From Actinoalloteichus caeruleus DSM 43889 (GTDB lineage Bacteria; Actinomycetota; Actinomycetes; Mycobacteriales; Pseudonocardiaceae), in contig NZ_AUBJ02000001.1 in assembly GCF_000429185.2 (NCBI RefSeq), positions 5,580,001-5,644,000 of the forward strand: a DNA stretch of 64,000 bases, given 5' to 3'. Every line of letters starts with the position of its first letter. Positions within the stretch are counted from its first letter, which is position 1. The notes beneath the pieces are model-generated. The model worked only from the letters and a program-made list of their open reading frames with translations, did not search any database and was not told the origin of the DNA. The position numbers were made by a program, and so were the translations under genes. Shown piece by piece: positions 1-9,600 of the stretch.

Positions 1-1052
1 TCGTCCGCTGCGCGGCCACCGGACTCCGCCGGGGGTCGCGAGGGGAGGTGCTGCGCCGCACCCGGATGTTCGCCAAGGTGTCGCGCCCGGAGACCGCCGC
101 GCTGTTCCTGGCACCGGCTCCCGACCGACTGCTGCGCGGGCTGGTCGACAGGGGCGAGCTGACACCGGAGGAGGCGGCCCTGGCCGCCACCGTTCCGGTG
201 GCCGAGGACGTCACCGTCGAGGGGGACAGCGGAGGTCACACGGACAACCGGCCGCTGGGGTGCGTGCTGCCGGTCGTCCTCGGCCTCCGTGACGAGCTGA
301 CCCGCCGCCACGGCTACCGGCGTCCGGTCCGGGTCGGGGCCGCCGGCGGACTGGGCACCCCCGAGGCGGTGGCGGCCGCGTTCGCGCTCGGCGCCGCCTA
401 CGTCGTGACCGGTTCGGTGAACCAGGCCTCGGTCGAGGCGAACCTGTCGCGGGAGGCCAAGGACATGCTCGCCAAGGCCGAGGTCACCGACGTCACGATG
501 GCCCCCGCCGCGGACATGTTCGAGCTGGGCATCAGCCTCCAGGTGCTGCGCAGGGGCACCCTCTTCCCCTCCCGCGCCGGTCGGCTGCGGGTGCTCTACG
601 AGTCGTACCCGTGCCTGGAGGCGCTGCCCGGCCCCGTGCGGGACACCCTCGAACGGGAGGTGCTGCACGCGTCCCTCGACGAGGTGTGGGCCAGGACCCG
701 CCGGTTCTGGGAGCGGAGGAACCCGGCCGAACTCGTCAGGGCGGAGGGCGACCCCCGGCACCGCATGGCCCTGGTGTTCCGGTGGTACCTCGGCAGTTCC
801 AGCCGGTGGGCCATCGAGGGCGCGGAGGACCGGCGGCTCGACTACCAGCTGTGGTGCGGTCCGGCGATGGGGGCCTTCAACCGGTGGGCGGCCGACGGGT
901 GGCTCGCCGACCCCGAGAACCGGTCCGTCGTGCAGATCGCCCGGAACCTGCTGGAGGGGGCCGCCGTCGTCACCCGGGCCCACCAGGCCAGGACCCTCGG
1001 GGTCCCCGTGCCGGCGCACGCCCTCCGATTCCGATCCCGACCGCTCGGTTGA
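1..1052 (+). CDS. pfaD: PfaD-type enoyl reductase of a PUFA-synthase-like cluster (5' truncated)
   Basis: This is the C-terminal part of a PfaD-family FMN enoyl reductase (2-nitropropane dioxygenase-like TIM barrel), which reduces the enoyl intermediate in PUFA-type iterative synthases. The frame is open from base 3 to the stop, so the true start lies left of the window; about 349 codons are visible against a usual 500-560. Family-typical segments are AKVSRPETAA, the flavin-binding glycine stretch VRVGAAGGLGTPEAV, VTGSVNQASVEA and the C-terminal RWYLGSSSRWA and DYQLWCGPAMGAFNRW blocks. It lies 30 bp upstream of the KS-AT gene on the same strand, so it belongs to that operon. The internal GTG at 48 falls inside the conserved domain and is not the real start. 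Family assignment is strong. The lipid product cannot be read from it. Confidence 0.88.
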   Translation, partial: VRCAATGLRRGSRGEVLRRTRMFAKVSRPETAALFLAPAPDRLLRGLVDRGELTPEEAALAATVPVAEDVTVEGDSGGHTDNRPLGCVLPVVLGLRDELTRRHGYRRPVRVGAAGGLGTPEAVAAAFALGAAYVVTGSVNQASVEANLSREAKDMLAKAEVTDVTMAPAADMFELGISLQVLRRGTLFPSRAGRLRVLYESYPCLEALPGPVRDTLEREVLHASLDEVWARTRRFWERRNPAELVRAEGDPRHRMALVFRWYLGSSSRWAIEGAEDRRLDYQLWCGPAMGAFNRWAADGWLADPENRSVVQIARNLLEGAAVVTRAHQARTLGVPVPAHALRFRSRPLG

Positions 1053-1082
1053 CGGCCGGCCGGACCGACAGAGAGGCCCACG

Positions 1083-4000
1083 ATGTCATCTGAACCGGCA
1101 ACGCCCCCGATCGCCGTCGTCGGCCTCGGCGTGCTCACCCCCGGCGCGGTCGGGGTCGAGGACTTCTGGCGGATGGTGTTGGAGCGTCGGGACCTGATCA
1201 CCGACGTCCCCCGCGACCGGTGGCTGGTCGAGGACTACTACGACCCCGACCCCTCGGCGCCCGACCACAGCTACGTGCGGCGGGGCGGTTTCCTGTCCGA
1301 TGTCGACTTCGACCCGATGTCCTACGGGATACCCCCGTCCACCCTCGCGGCCACCGACACCTCGCAACTGCTGGCCCTCGTGGTGGCGCGGCAGGTCTTC
1401 GACGCGATCGGCCTCGACGGGGTCGACCGGGAACGGGTCGGCGTGATCCTGGGCGCCTCCACCCTGGACCTCATCCCCTACACGGCGACCCGCCTGCAGG
1501 GGCCGCTGCTGCGCCGGGTGATGCGCGAGCACGGGCTGTCCCCGGACGACACCGAGCGCATCGCCGAACGGGTGGCCGAGCTCATCCCGCCCTGGACGGA
1601 GTCGACGTTCCCCGGCGGCCTGACCAACGTCGTGGCCGGCCGGGTCGCCAACCGGTTCGACCTGCACGGGGTGAACCACACCACCGACGCCGCCTGCGCC
1701 AGCTCCTTCGCCGCGCTGGCCTCGGCGGTGGCGGAGCTGCGGCTGGGGCGTTCGGACCTCGTCCTCACCGGAGGGGTGGACACCTTCAACGACATCACCG
1801 CGTTCGTCGGGTTCAGCAAGACCCCGGCGTTGTCGCTGACCGGGGACTGCCGCCCGTTCTCGGATCGCGCCGACGGCACGATGCTGGGGGAGGCGTTGGG
1901 CATGCTCGCCCTGAAGCGGCTCGAGGACGCCGAACGGGACGGCGACCGGGTGCACGCCCTCATCCGGGGAGTGGGGGCGTCCTCCGACGGGCGGAGCACG
2001 TCGATCTACGCCCCCCTCGAACAGGGCCAGCGCCGGGCCCTGCGGCACGCCTACGCCGAAGCCGGCTACGGGCCGGAGACGGTCGAACTGGTGGAGGCGC
2101 ACGGCACGGCCACGCGGGCGGGTGATGTCGCCGAGTTCACGGCGCTGCGCGCCGTGTTCGAGGAGACCGGTCGGGTCGACCGGCAGTGGTGCGCGCTCGG
2201 GTCGGTCAAGTCGCAGATCGGGCACACGAAGTGCGCGGCGGGCGCGGTCGGGTTGATCAAGGCGGTGCTGGCGGTCCAGCAGGGTGTCCTCCCGCCGACG
2301 ATCAAGGTGGACCGGCCCAACCCGGAGCTGGGCGTGGACGACAGCCCGTTCCACGTGAACACCCGAGCCCGTCCCTGGGTCCGGTCGGCTGACCACCCCC
2401 GGCGGGCCGCGGTGTCCAGTTTCGGTTTCGGCGGCAGCAACTTCCACGTCACCGTGGAGGAGTACCGGCCCCCGGTCGGAACGGGGGGCCGGCCGGCATG
2501 GCGGGTGCGGTCCTGCCCCGCCGAGCTCGTCCTGGTGTCCGCCGGCGGCCCGTCGGAGCTGGCCGAGGCGGCCCGCGCCCTGGACACCGGCCAGCCGCTG
2601 GCGGACCTCGCGCGCCGGTCCCAGGCGGACTTCCGGCGGGAGGCGCCCGCCCGGCTCGCCGTCGTCGTCGAGGCCGGTGGGGTCGACGCGCTCGGCGAGG
2701 CGGCCGACCTCGTGGAGCGCCGGCCCGACTCGTCCTTCGCGACTCCGGCCGGCTGGCACTACGGCGTCGGAGCGGTAAGCCCGGGGCGGGTCGGATTCCT
2801 GTTCCCGGGGCAGGGCAGCCAGTACGTCGGCATGGGCGCGGACCTGGCGGTGCACCTCTCCTCCGGGCGGGAGGCCTGGGACGAGGCCGCCGATCTCGAC
2901 TTCGGGCCGGAGCTGCGCGATCGGGTCTTCCCGCCGCCCTCGTTCTCCGAGGACGAACTCCACGAGCGGCAGGAGCGGCTGACCGCCACCGGGTGGGCGC
3001 AGCCGGCGCTCGCGGCGCACTCCGCCGCGCTGTTGCGGGTGCTGCGTTCGGTCGGCCTGCGTCCCGACTGCGTGGCGGGACACAGTTTCGGGGAGGTCAC
3101 CGCCCTGCACGCCGCCGGCGCCTTCGACCTCGCCTCCCTGCTGCGGATCGCTCGGCGTCGCGGCGAGCTGATGGAGGCGGTGCCCGGGGACCCGGGCGTG
3201 ATGCTGGCGGTCAGCGGACCCGCGGAGCGGGTGGCGGCGGTGTTGGGGGACCACCCGGGCTCGCGGGTGTGGGTGGCCAACCACAACGCGCCGGACCAGG
3301 TGGTGATCGCGGGGGCCACCGAGGCGGTGGCCGAGCTGGCCACGGCGCTGGCCGCCGAGGGGTTCTCCTCGACACCCCTGCGGACGGCGGCGGCGTTCCA
3401 CACCCCCCTGGTGGCGGCGGTGACAGATCCCCTGGCCGCCTTCCTCGCCGAGATGGAGGCGCGGCCGCCCGGGGTCGAGGTGTTCGGGGGCGCCGACGCC
3501 CGGCCGTACCCGAGGGAGCCGGACGAGGTCCGCCGTCGCCTCGTGGAGCAGGCGACCCGGCCGGTGCTCTTCACCCAGGTGGTCGAGGAGATGTACGGCG
3601 CCGGTGTCCGCACCTTCGTCGAGGTCGGACCCTCGGCGGTGCTCACCGGTCTGGTGGGGCGTGTCCTGGCGGACCGCGACCACCTGGCGGTGCCCTTGGA
3701 CCGACCAGGGCGGTGCGGCGTCAGGGTGCTGTGGGACGGCCTGGCGCGGCTGGCGGTCGCCGGGGTCCCACTGGACCGCACACAGCTGTGGGCGGGCTAC
3801 GGCCCGACCCGGACAGGAACGGAGGTCGTGCCCAGGATGACGGTGCGCATCAACGGTGGGAACTACGGACGCCCCTACCCGCCTCCGGACGGCTCCGGTG
3901 AGCTTCCCGGTCCACCGGCGGCCCATACCGCTCCTCCGGGCCCCTCGAACGGTTCCGGGGTCGGCGCGGTACCAGCCCCACCAGCCGAGCCGGCGACACC

Positions 4001-5180
4001 GGCCCCCGCCGCGGAGGTCGGCGCGGGCGGCGGGTTCACCGCCCCGCCGGAGTGGGGGCCCGGCGAACCGCCGTCGCCGCGTCCGCCGATCCGGTCGGTC
4101 GCCCCCGCGCACCCCGGCCCGCCGACGCGCGGTCCGGTCGACTCGCCGACCGCACCCGGAGCGACCACCCCCGGAGCGTCCGCGCCGAGCGCACCCGGGG
4201 CGCCCACGCCGCCCGCGACCAACGGGCACGGGCCCGTGCCCGACGTCCTCTCCGGAACGCTGGTACCGCCGACGCGCGTGCTGGGCTCCGGGTGGCTCCG
4301 GATCGTCGAGGAGGCCCAACGGCAGACGGCCCAGGCCCACGCGGACTTCCAGCGCATGCTCACCGAGAGCCACCTGACGTACCTCCGGATGGCCGAGTCC
4401 ACCTTCACCGCGCTGCTCGCCGGGGGCGAGGCCGCTCCGGGCGGCAGGCCGGTCCCTGGCCGCCGGCCCCGCGGAGCCCCGTCGACGCGGGCCACCCTCC
4501 CCACCCCGCCATCCCACCGCGTCCCGGAGCCCGCCGTGGAACCGTGGACGACGGTCGAGGCGCCCGGTGGGGCGAGACCTGGGGCCCGACCGTCCCCACC
4601 GCGCCACCACCCCAGCGCACCGGGCCGCCCCCGCCGTCGGGGAACCGCAGGTGGCCTGGGAAATGGCCCCAGCTCCCCAGGCCCCGGCCGCCGCTCCGCT
4701 GGTGCCCTCCTCCGAGCCCGGCCCGGCCCCGGTGGGAACCGAGCTGACCGCCCCGGCCGGCCGCGGCGCGGACCTCCCCGCGCTGGACCCGGAGCGGATC
4801 GAGGAGACCCTGCTGTCCGTGGTGGCCGACCGGACCGGGTATCCCGTCGACGTGCTCAACCTCGACATGGAGCTCGAGGCCGACCTCGGCATCGACTCCA
4901 TCAAGAAGGTGGAGGTGTTCTCCTCCCTGCGGGAACTCGTCGGCGAGCTCGCCCAGGACGAACTCGCCGAGTGGGCGCGGCTGCGGACACTGCGGGAGGT
5001 GGCCGACCGGTTGGCGGGGCGCAGCGAGGGCACCTCGGCTCCGACAAGTTCGCTTCGCGTGGAGGAGGTGCCCGACCTCGCGCCGTCCCCGTCCCCCACC
5101 CCGCCAGACCTGGTGCGCCGGTTCGTCGTCGAGGCCCGGGAGGCGGTCGCGCCCGGCGAACCGACGCCCCGGCTCGGTGA
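1083..5180 (+). CDS. PUFA-synthase-like KS-AT protein (PfaA-like N-terminal part; frame probably shifts near 4400-4640)
   Basis: This encodes the condensing half of a PfaA-like iterative synthase. The ketosynthase covers residues 5-455, with the active-site Cys205 in DAACASS, the His motif EAHGTAT and KSQIGHTKCAAG. A malonyl-type acyltransferase follows (about 565-890), with FPGQGSQYVGMG and Ser668 in GHSFGE. After it comes a Pro/Ala-rich linker and the helical segment AQAHADFQRMLTESHLTYLR, which in PUFA synthases precedes the acyl carrier domains. Beyond about residue 1150 the translation turns into Arg/Gly/Pro-rich nonsense while the ACP appears in the next frame, so the last ~200 residues are probably not real. 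The ATG at 1083 opens directly into KS sequence. I infer that the genuine gene is 1083-6609 (KS-AT-ACP-KR), interrupted by a real or sequencing frameshift. Confidence 0.85.
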   Translation: MSSEPATPPIAVVGLGVLTPGAVGVEDFWRMVLERRDLITDVPRDRWLVEDYYDPDPSAPDHSYVRRGGFLSDVDFDPMSYGIPPSTLAATDTSQLLALVVARQVFDAIGLDGVDRERVGVILGASTLDLIPYTATRLQGPLLRRVMREHGLSPDDTERIAERVAELIPPWTESTFPGGLTNVVAGRVANRFDLHGVNHTTDAACASSFAALASAVAELRLGRSDLVLTGGVDTFNDITAFVGFSKTPALSLTGDCRPFSDRADGTMLGEALGMLALKRLEDAERDGDRVHALIRGVGASSDGRSTSIYAPLEQGQRRALRHAYAEAGYGPETVELVEAHGTATRAGDVAEFTALRAVFEETGRVDRQWCALGSVKSQIGHTKCAAGAVGLIKAVLAVQQGVLPPTIKVDRPNPELGVDDSPFHVNTRARPWVRSADHPRRAAVSSFGFGGSNFHVTVEEYRPPVGTGGRPAWRVRSCPAELVLVSAGGPSELAEAARALDTGQPLADLARRSQADFRREAPARLAVVVEAGGVDALGEAADLVERRPDSSFATPAGWHYGVGAVSPGRVGFLFPGQGSQYVGMGADLAVHLSSGREAWDEAADLDFGPELRDRVFPPPSFSEDELHERQERLTATGWAQPALAAHSAALLRVLRSVGLRPDCVAGHSFGEVTALHAAGAFDLASLLRIARRRGELMEAVPGDPGVMLAVSGPAERVAAVLGDHPGSRVWVANHNAPDQVVIAGATEAVAELATALAAEGFSSTPLRTAAAFHTPLVAAVTDPLAAFLAEMEARPPGVEVFGGADARPYPREPDEVRRRLVEQATRPVLFTQVVEEMYGAGVRTFVEVGPSAVLTGLVGRVLADRDHLAVPLDRPGRCGVRVLWDGLARLAVAGVPLDRTQLWAGYGPTRTGTEVVPRMTVRINGGNYGRPYPPPDGSGELPGPPAAHTAPPGPSNGSGVGAVPAPPAEPATPAPAAEVGAGGGFTAPPEWGPGEPPSPRPPIRSVAPAHPGPPTRGPVDSPTAPGATTPGASAPSAPGAPTPPATNGHGPVPDVLSGTLVPPTRVLGSGWLRIVEEAQRQTAQAHADFQRMLTESHLTYLRMAESTFTALLAGGEAAPGGRPVPGRRPRGAPSTRATLPTPPSHRVPEPAVEPWTTVEAPGGARPGARPSPPRHHPSAPGRPRRRGTAGGLGNGPSSPGPGRRSAGALLRARPGPGGNRADRPGRPRRGPPRAGPGADRGDPAVRGGRPDRVSRRRAQPRHGARGRPRHRLHQEGGGVLLPAGTRRRARPGRTRRVGAAADTAGGGRPVGGAQRGHLGSDKFASRGGGARPRAVPVPHPARPGAPVRRRGPGGGRARRTDAPAR

Positions 5181-6609
5181 CGCGCCGATCGTCGTCACCG
5201 ACGACGGCGGGGGGATCGCGCCGGCGCTGGTCGAACGGCTCCGGCGGCAGGGGATCGAGGCCACCGTGGTCGACGACGTCCCGGAGACCGCGTCGGCGGC
5301 GATCCTGCTGGGCGCGCTGACCGAGGACACCTCGCCCACCCGAGCCAGGGCGGTGAGCCGCGCCGCGCTCGCGGCGGCCCGCCGCCTCGCGCCCCGGGCG
5401 ACCGAGCGCGGTGGACTGCTGGTCACGGTCCAGGACACCGGCGGGGACTTCGGCCTCGACGGCGGCGATCCGGCCCGGGCCTGGCTGGGCGGGCTGGCCG
5501 CGCTGGCCAGGACGGCCGCGCGGGAGTGGCCGTTGGCCTCGGTGCGGGCCCTCGACTGCGCGCGGGGCGGCCGTGGGCCGGAGCAGATCGCCGAGGTCCT
5601 CGTCACCGAGCTGACGGTCGGAGGCGCGACACCCGCGGTGGGGCTCCGGGCGGACGGGTCGCGCGTCGTTCCCGTCCCGGTCCCGGCGGCGGTCGTGCCC
5701 GACGTGGACCAGTCCCGGGTGGGCCCCGGGTCGGTGATCGTCGTGACCGGGGGCGCGCGCGGGGTGACGGCCGCCGCGATGCGGGCGATGGCCGAGGAGC
5801 ACCAGCCCTACCTGGCCCTCATCGGTCGGACCGAGCTGGTGGAGGAACCGCCGGGTCTCGACGGTGCCACGGAGGAAGCCGACCTGGTCCGCTCGCTCGC
5901 CTCCTCGTGGGGCGACCGCGCGGACGGGCCACCGTCCCCCGCCGAGCTCGCCGCCGAGGCACGCCGGGTGCTCGCGGTGCGGGAGATCCGGGCCACGCTC
6001 GACGACCTGCGGGCCCTCGGGTCACCGGTGCGGTACCTGAGCGTCGACGTCCGCGACGAGGCGGCGGTGGCCGCCGCCCTCGACGAGGTGCGCCGTGACT
6101 GGGGCCCGATCACCGGCCTGGTGCACGGTGCCGGCACGCTCGCCGACCGGCTGTTGGCCGACAAGACCGACGAACAGTTCGACCGGGTCCTCGACACCAA
6201 GGTCGGCGGTCTGCGCGCCCTGCTGACCGCGACGGAGGACGACCCCGTGGAGTTGCTGTGCGTGTTCTCCTCGGTCGCCGGGTGCTTCGGCAACGCGGGC
6301 CAGGCCGACTACGCGATGGCCAACGAGGTCCTCGACCTGGTGGCGTCCTCGCAGCGCATCACCAGGCCCGACTGCCTGGTCCGTTCCCTCGCCTGGGGCC
6401 CGTGGCACGGCGGGATGGTCGGCCCGGCCCTGGCGGAGCGCTTCGAACGGGCCGGCGTGCCCCTGATCCCGCTGGGTGCCGGGGCCACCGCCTTCACCGA
6501 GGAGGTGACCGGGTCGGGGGCCGCGACCCGGGTGGTGCTCGTCGCGCCGGGAACGCTCGCCGCGTTCGGGGTGGACGCCGCCCCGGACGAGCACGCGGCG
6601 GGGCGGTGA
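4567..6609 (+). CDS. ACP-KR portion of the PfaA-like synthase (continuation in the +1 frame)
   Basis: This frame carries one acyl carrier domain (about residues 75-155) with the phosphopantetheine Ser111 in LGIDSIKKVEV, a form typical of PUFA synthases. A ketoreductase follows (about 380-640), with the NADPH loop VVTGGARGVTAAA, the catalytic Ser in CVFSSVAG and Tyr/Asn in QADYAMAN. It would load and carry the growing chain and reduce the beta-keto group. The GTG at 4567 is merely the first possible start and has only a weak GAGG upstream; this frame is also open further upstream. Because the AT linker of the preceding gene leads directly here, I read this as the C-terminal half of one protein rather than a separate gene, although a split KS-AT / ACP-KR arrangement cannot be excluded. 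Only one ACP is visible. Confidence 0.82.
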   Translation: MGRDLGPDRPHRATTPAHRAAPAVGEPQVAWEMAPAPQAPAAAPLVPSSEPGPAPVGTELTAPAGRGADLPALDPERIEETLLSVVADRTGYPVDVLNLDMELEADLGIDSIKKVEVFSSLRELVGELAQDELAEWARLRTLREVADRLAGRSEGTSAPTSSLRVEEVPDLAPSPSPTPPDLVRRFVVEAREAVAPGEPTPRLGDAPIVVTDDGGGIAPALVERLRRQGIEATVVDDVPETASAAILLGALTEDTSPTRARAVSRAALAAARRLAPRATERGGLLVTVQDTGGDFGLDGGDPARAWLGGLAALARTAAREWPLASVRALDCARGGRGPEQIAEVLVTELTVGGATPAVGLRADGSRVVPVPVPAAVVPDVDQSRVGPGSVIVVTGGARGVTAAAMRAMAEEHQPYLALIGRTELVEEPPGLDGATEEADLVRSLASSWGDRADGPPSPAELAAEARRVLAVREIRATLDDLRALGSPVRYLSVDVRDEAAVAAALDEVRRDWGPITGLVHGAGTLADRLLADKTDEQFDRVLDTKVGGLRALLTATEDDPVELLCVFSSVAGCFGNAGQADYAMANEVLDLVASSQRITRPDCLVRSLAWGPWHGGMVGPALAERFERAGVPLIPLGAGATAFTEEVTGSGAATRVVLVAPGTLAAFGVDAAPDEHAAGR

Positions 6610-6613
6610 GGGG

Positions 6614-9600
6614 ATGGCCGTGGGTGGTGACCGGGAGGGGACCGGCGAGCCGGCGTCCCCGCTCCTCGGGCCGGTGGCGTCCCGCGTCTACTCGGGACGG
6701 GACCGGGCGGAGGTGCTGGCGGCACTGCGCGCCCGGGCCCGGTCGGATGTCGGCCCGGCCCGGCTGGTGGTCCTCCGGGACGGAGACGAGGACGCCGCCG
6801 GTCGGTGGCTGGCGGGGGGAGGGCCGGCGCCGTGCCCGCCCGGGGTGGCCTACCGCGACGCTCCCCTGGCCGGGCAGGTCGCCTTCGTCTACACGAACGC
6901 CGCCGCCAGCTACGCCGGCATGGGGGAGGAGTTCGCCCTGGCCTTCCCCGAGGTCGTGGACTCGGCGTCCCGCCGGACCGGGATGCCCGTCGGTGACGTG
7001 GCCACCGGGGTGCCCGCCCGCATCCTGGGCGCGGGCCGGTTGGCGATCTGGCACACCGAGTTCTGCCTGACGCGGTGGGGCCTGCGGCCGGAGGCCGCCA
7101 TCGGCTACTCCTCGGGTGAGGCCACCGCGCCCGTCGCGCTCGGTGCCTGGCGGGACTCGGCGGTGTTCACCGACACCGCGCGGGACTCCCTCTTCACGCG
7201 GGACCTCTCCGGTGAGTACCGGGCCGTCCGCCGCGCCTGGCGTCGCCAGGGGATCCCCGGTTCCCGCTGGTCCAGTTACCTCGTGCTGGCCTCCGCCGAG
7301 GCCGTGCGCGTCGCCCTCGCCGGCCGCCGGGCGGTGCACCTGCTCGCGGTGACCGCGCCGGACGTCTGCGTCGTCGGCGGTGAGAGCGAGGCCTGCGCCG
7401 AGGTGGTGCGCGGTATGGGCGGTGTCCACGCGATCCCGGTGGACTACCCGGTGGCGGCGCACGCGCCCGAGCTCGTCGAGGTCCGGGACCGGTGGTGGCG
7501 GCACCACCACCGGTCCACCACCGATCCCGGAGTCCGGTTCTACGGTGGCGCCGCGGCGGCTCCGGTGCCGGTGACGGCGGAGGGGTTCGCCGACGCGTTG
7601 ACCGCGCAGGCCGTGGGAACGGTGCGTTTCGCCGAGGTGGTCGAGCGGGCGTGGGCCGACGGTGTGCGGTTCTTCCTGGAACAGGGGCCGGGTGCCCAGT
7701 GCACGGCATGGATCAGCCGGGTGCTGGCGGGACGGGACCACCTCGCGGTGGCCCTGGACGGGTCGCCGGGTCGCGCGGTGCGCCAGCTCGACCGGGTGGC
7801 CGCCGAGCTGCTCGCCGCCGGGCTCCGGCTGGCGCGGGGTGTCGTCGAGCCCGTGTCGGTGGGCGGCGGTGGCGGCGGACGGTCGGCACCCGCCGGGAGG
7901 GCGACCGGTCACGCCGAGGGCCGCGCCGACGGCCCCGTGGCACCCGAGGCAGGGCCGGAGGGGCCACCGGTCCGAGACGGTGCGGCCGTCCCGGTCGCGG
8001 TGGCGGACGCGGCCGGAACGATGCTGCCAGCGCCGTGGGTGCCCCCGGCCGCGAACTCGTCGCCGGTGGTGGGAGGGCCTGTCCACGGCGGGCCGCGCTC
8101 GCCGGCGGCTGGACCCGCGCCGATCACCGGGGCTGGCCTGTCGGCGCCCGCACCGGGAGCGACCCGGCGATCCGACGTGCCCGCCTCGCGCGCGTCGGTC
8201 GGGAGGACCACCGGGTCGTCGGCGGCGCCGAGGTCGGACTCGGAGGAGGTGTGGGACGCCGACCCGGACGCGCGACCGCTCGTGCTGGCGGCGGGGCTCC
8301 GCTCACGGCTGGTGGAGGCGCACCGGCGGCACCTCGCGGCTCTCACCGCCGCGCACCACGCGTTCCTGCGCGGTCGGGAGAGGGGGTTGTGGTCGGTGGT
8401 GCGACTGGCCGGGGCGTCAGCGACCCAGGGAGGGACGCTCGCCCCCGGAGGTGCGGTGGACCTCGGCGCGGCCGTGGGACACCTCACGGACCTGGTCCGC
8501 TCGGACAGCCCGGCACCCGAGCCGTGGGGCCAGCCCGTGGAGCGGGGTGCCCGTGGCGCGGTCGCGCCGTCGGGTCCCGTCACGCCGTCGGTCCCGCTGT
8601 TCGGCCGCGCCCAGTTGGAACGGATGGCCATCGAACCGCTGTCCCGCCACTTCGGTCCGCTCTTCGCCGCCCAGGACCGCTTCTCACGGTGGGTACGGCT
8701 GCCGAGCGGTCCGCTGTTGTTGGTGGACCGGGTCACCGGGCTCGACGGGGAGCCGGGCACGATGGGGCTGGGCTCGATCCGCACCGAGACCGACGTCCGA
8801 CTGGACAGCTGGTGCCTCGACCCGGCCGGGCGGATGACCGCCGGGATGGTCATCGAGGCGGGCCAGGCCGACCTGCTGCTGATCAGCTGGCTGGGCGTCG
8901 ACCTGCTCAACCGGGGCGAACGGGTCTACCGGCTGCTCGGTTGCGAGGTGACCTTCCACGGCCCGCTCCCGCGGCCGGGGGAGACGCTGCGCTACGACAT
9001 CCACGTCGACCGGCACGCCGAACACGCCGGCACCCGGCTGTTCTTCTTCCACTACGACTGCCATGCCGGTGACGAACTGAGGGTGACGGTCCGCGAGGCG
9101 CGGGCCGGGTTCTTCACCGACGAGGAGCTCGCCGGGGTCGGCCCGACCCGGTGGGAGCCCGAGCGGCACCATCCCTCGGCCGTCAGGCCGGTGACCTGGC
9201 CGCTTCCGGTGTCCCCGGCCGGCCGGTTCGACCGGGACGCGGTGTTGGCGTGGGCGGAGGGGCGGCCCGTCGACTGCTTCGGCCCCGGCTGGGCGCTGGC
9301 GGCGGCGCACGTGCGGACGCCCAGGATCACCGACGCGCGGACCCTCCTGCTCGGCGAGGTCACCGAACTGGACCCCCACGGTGGGCCGTGGGGGGCGGGG
9401 TACCTGCGGGCGGAGACGCCGGTTCGGCCGGACGACTGGTTCTTCGACGGTCACTTCCCCCACGACCCGTGCATGGCCGGCAGCCTGATCCTGGAGGGCT
9501 GCCTCCAGGCGATGGCGTTCCACCTCACGGCGCTGGGGCTCACGCTCCGTCGGGACGGGTGGCGCTTCGAACCGGTGACGGGTCGCCCGGTGACCATGCG

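Noticed and set aside
1086-5606. Minus-strand open frame of about 1500 codons opposite the KS-AT gene
   Set aside because: Arg/Gly/Pro/His-rich translation with no family motif; it exists because high-GC codons leave few stops on the opposite strand.
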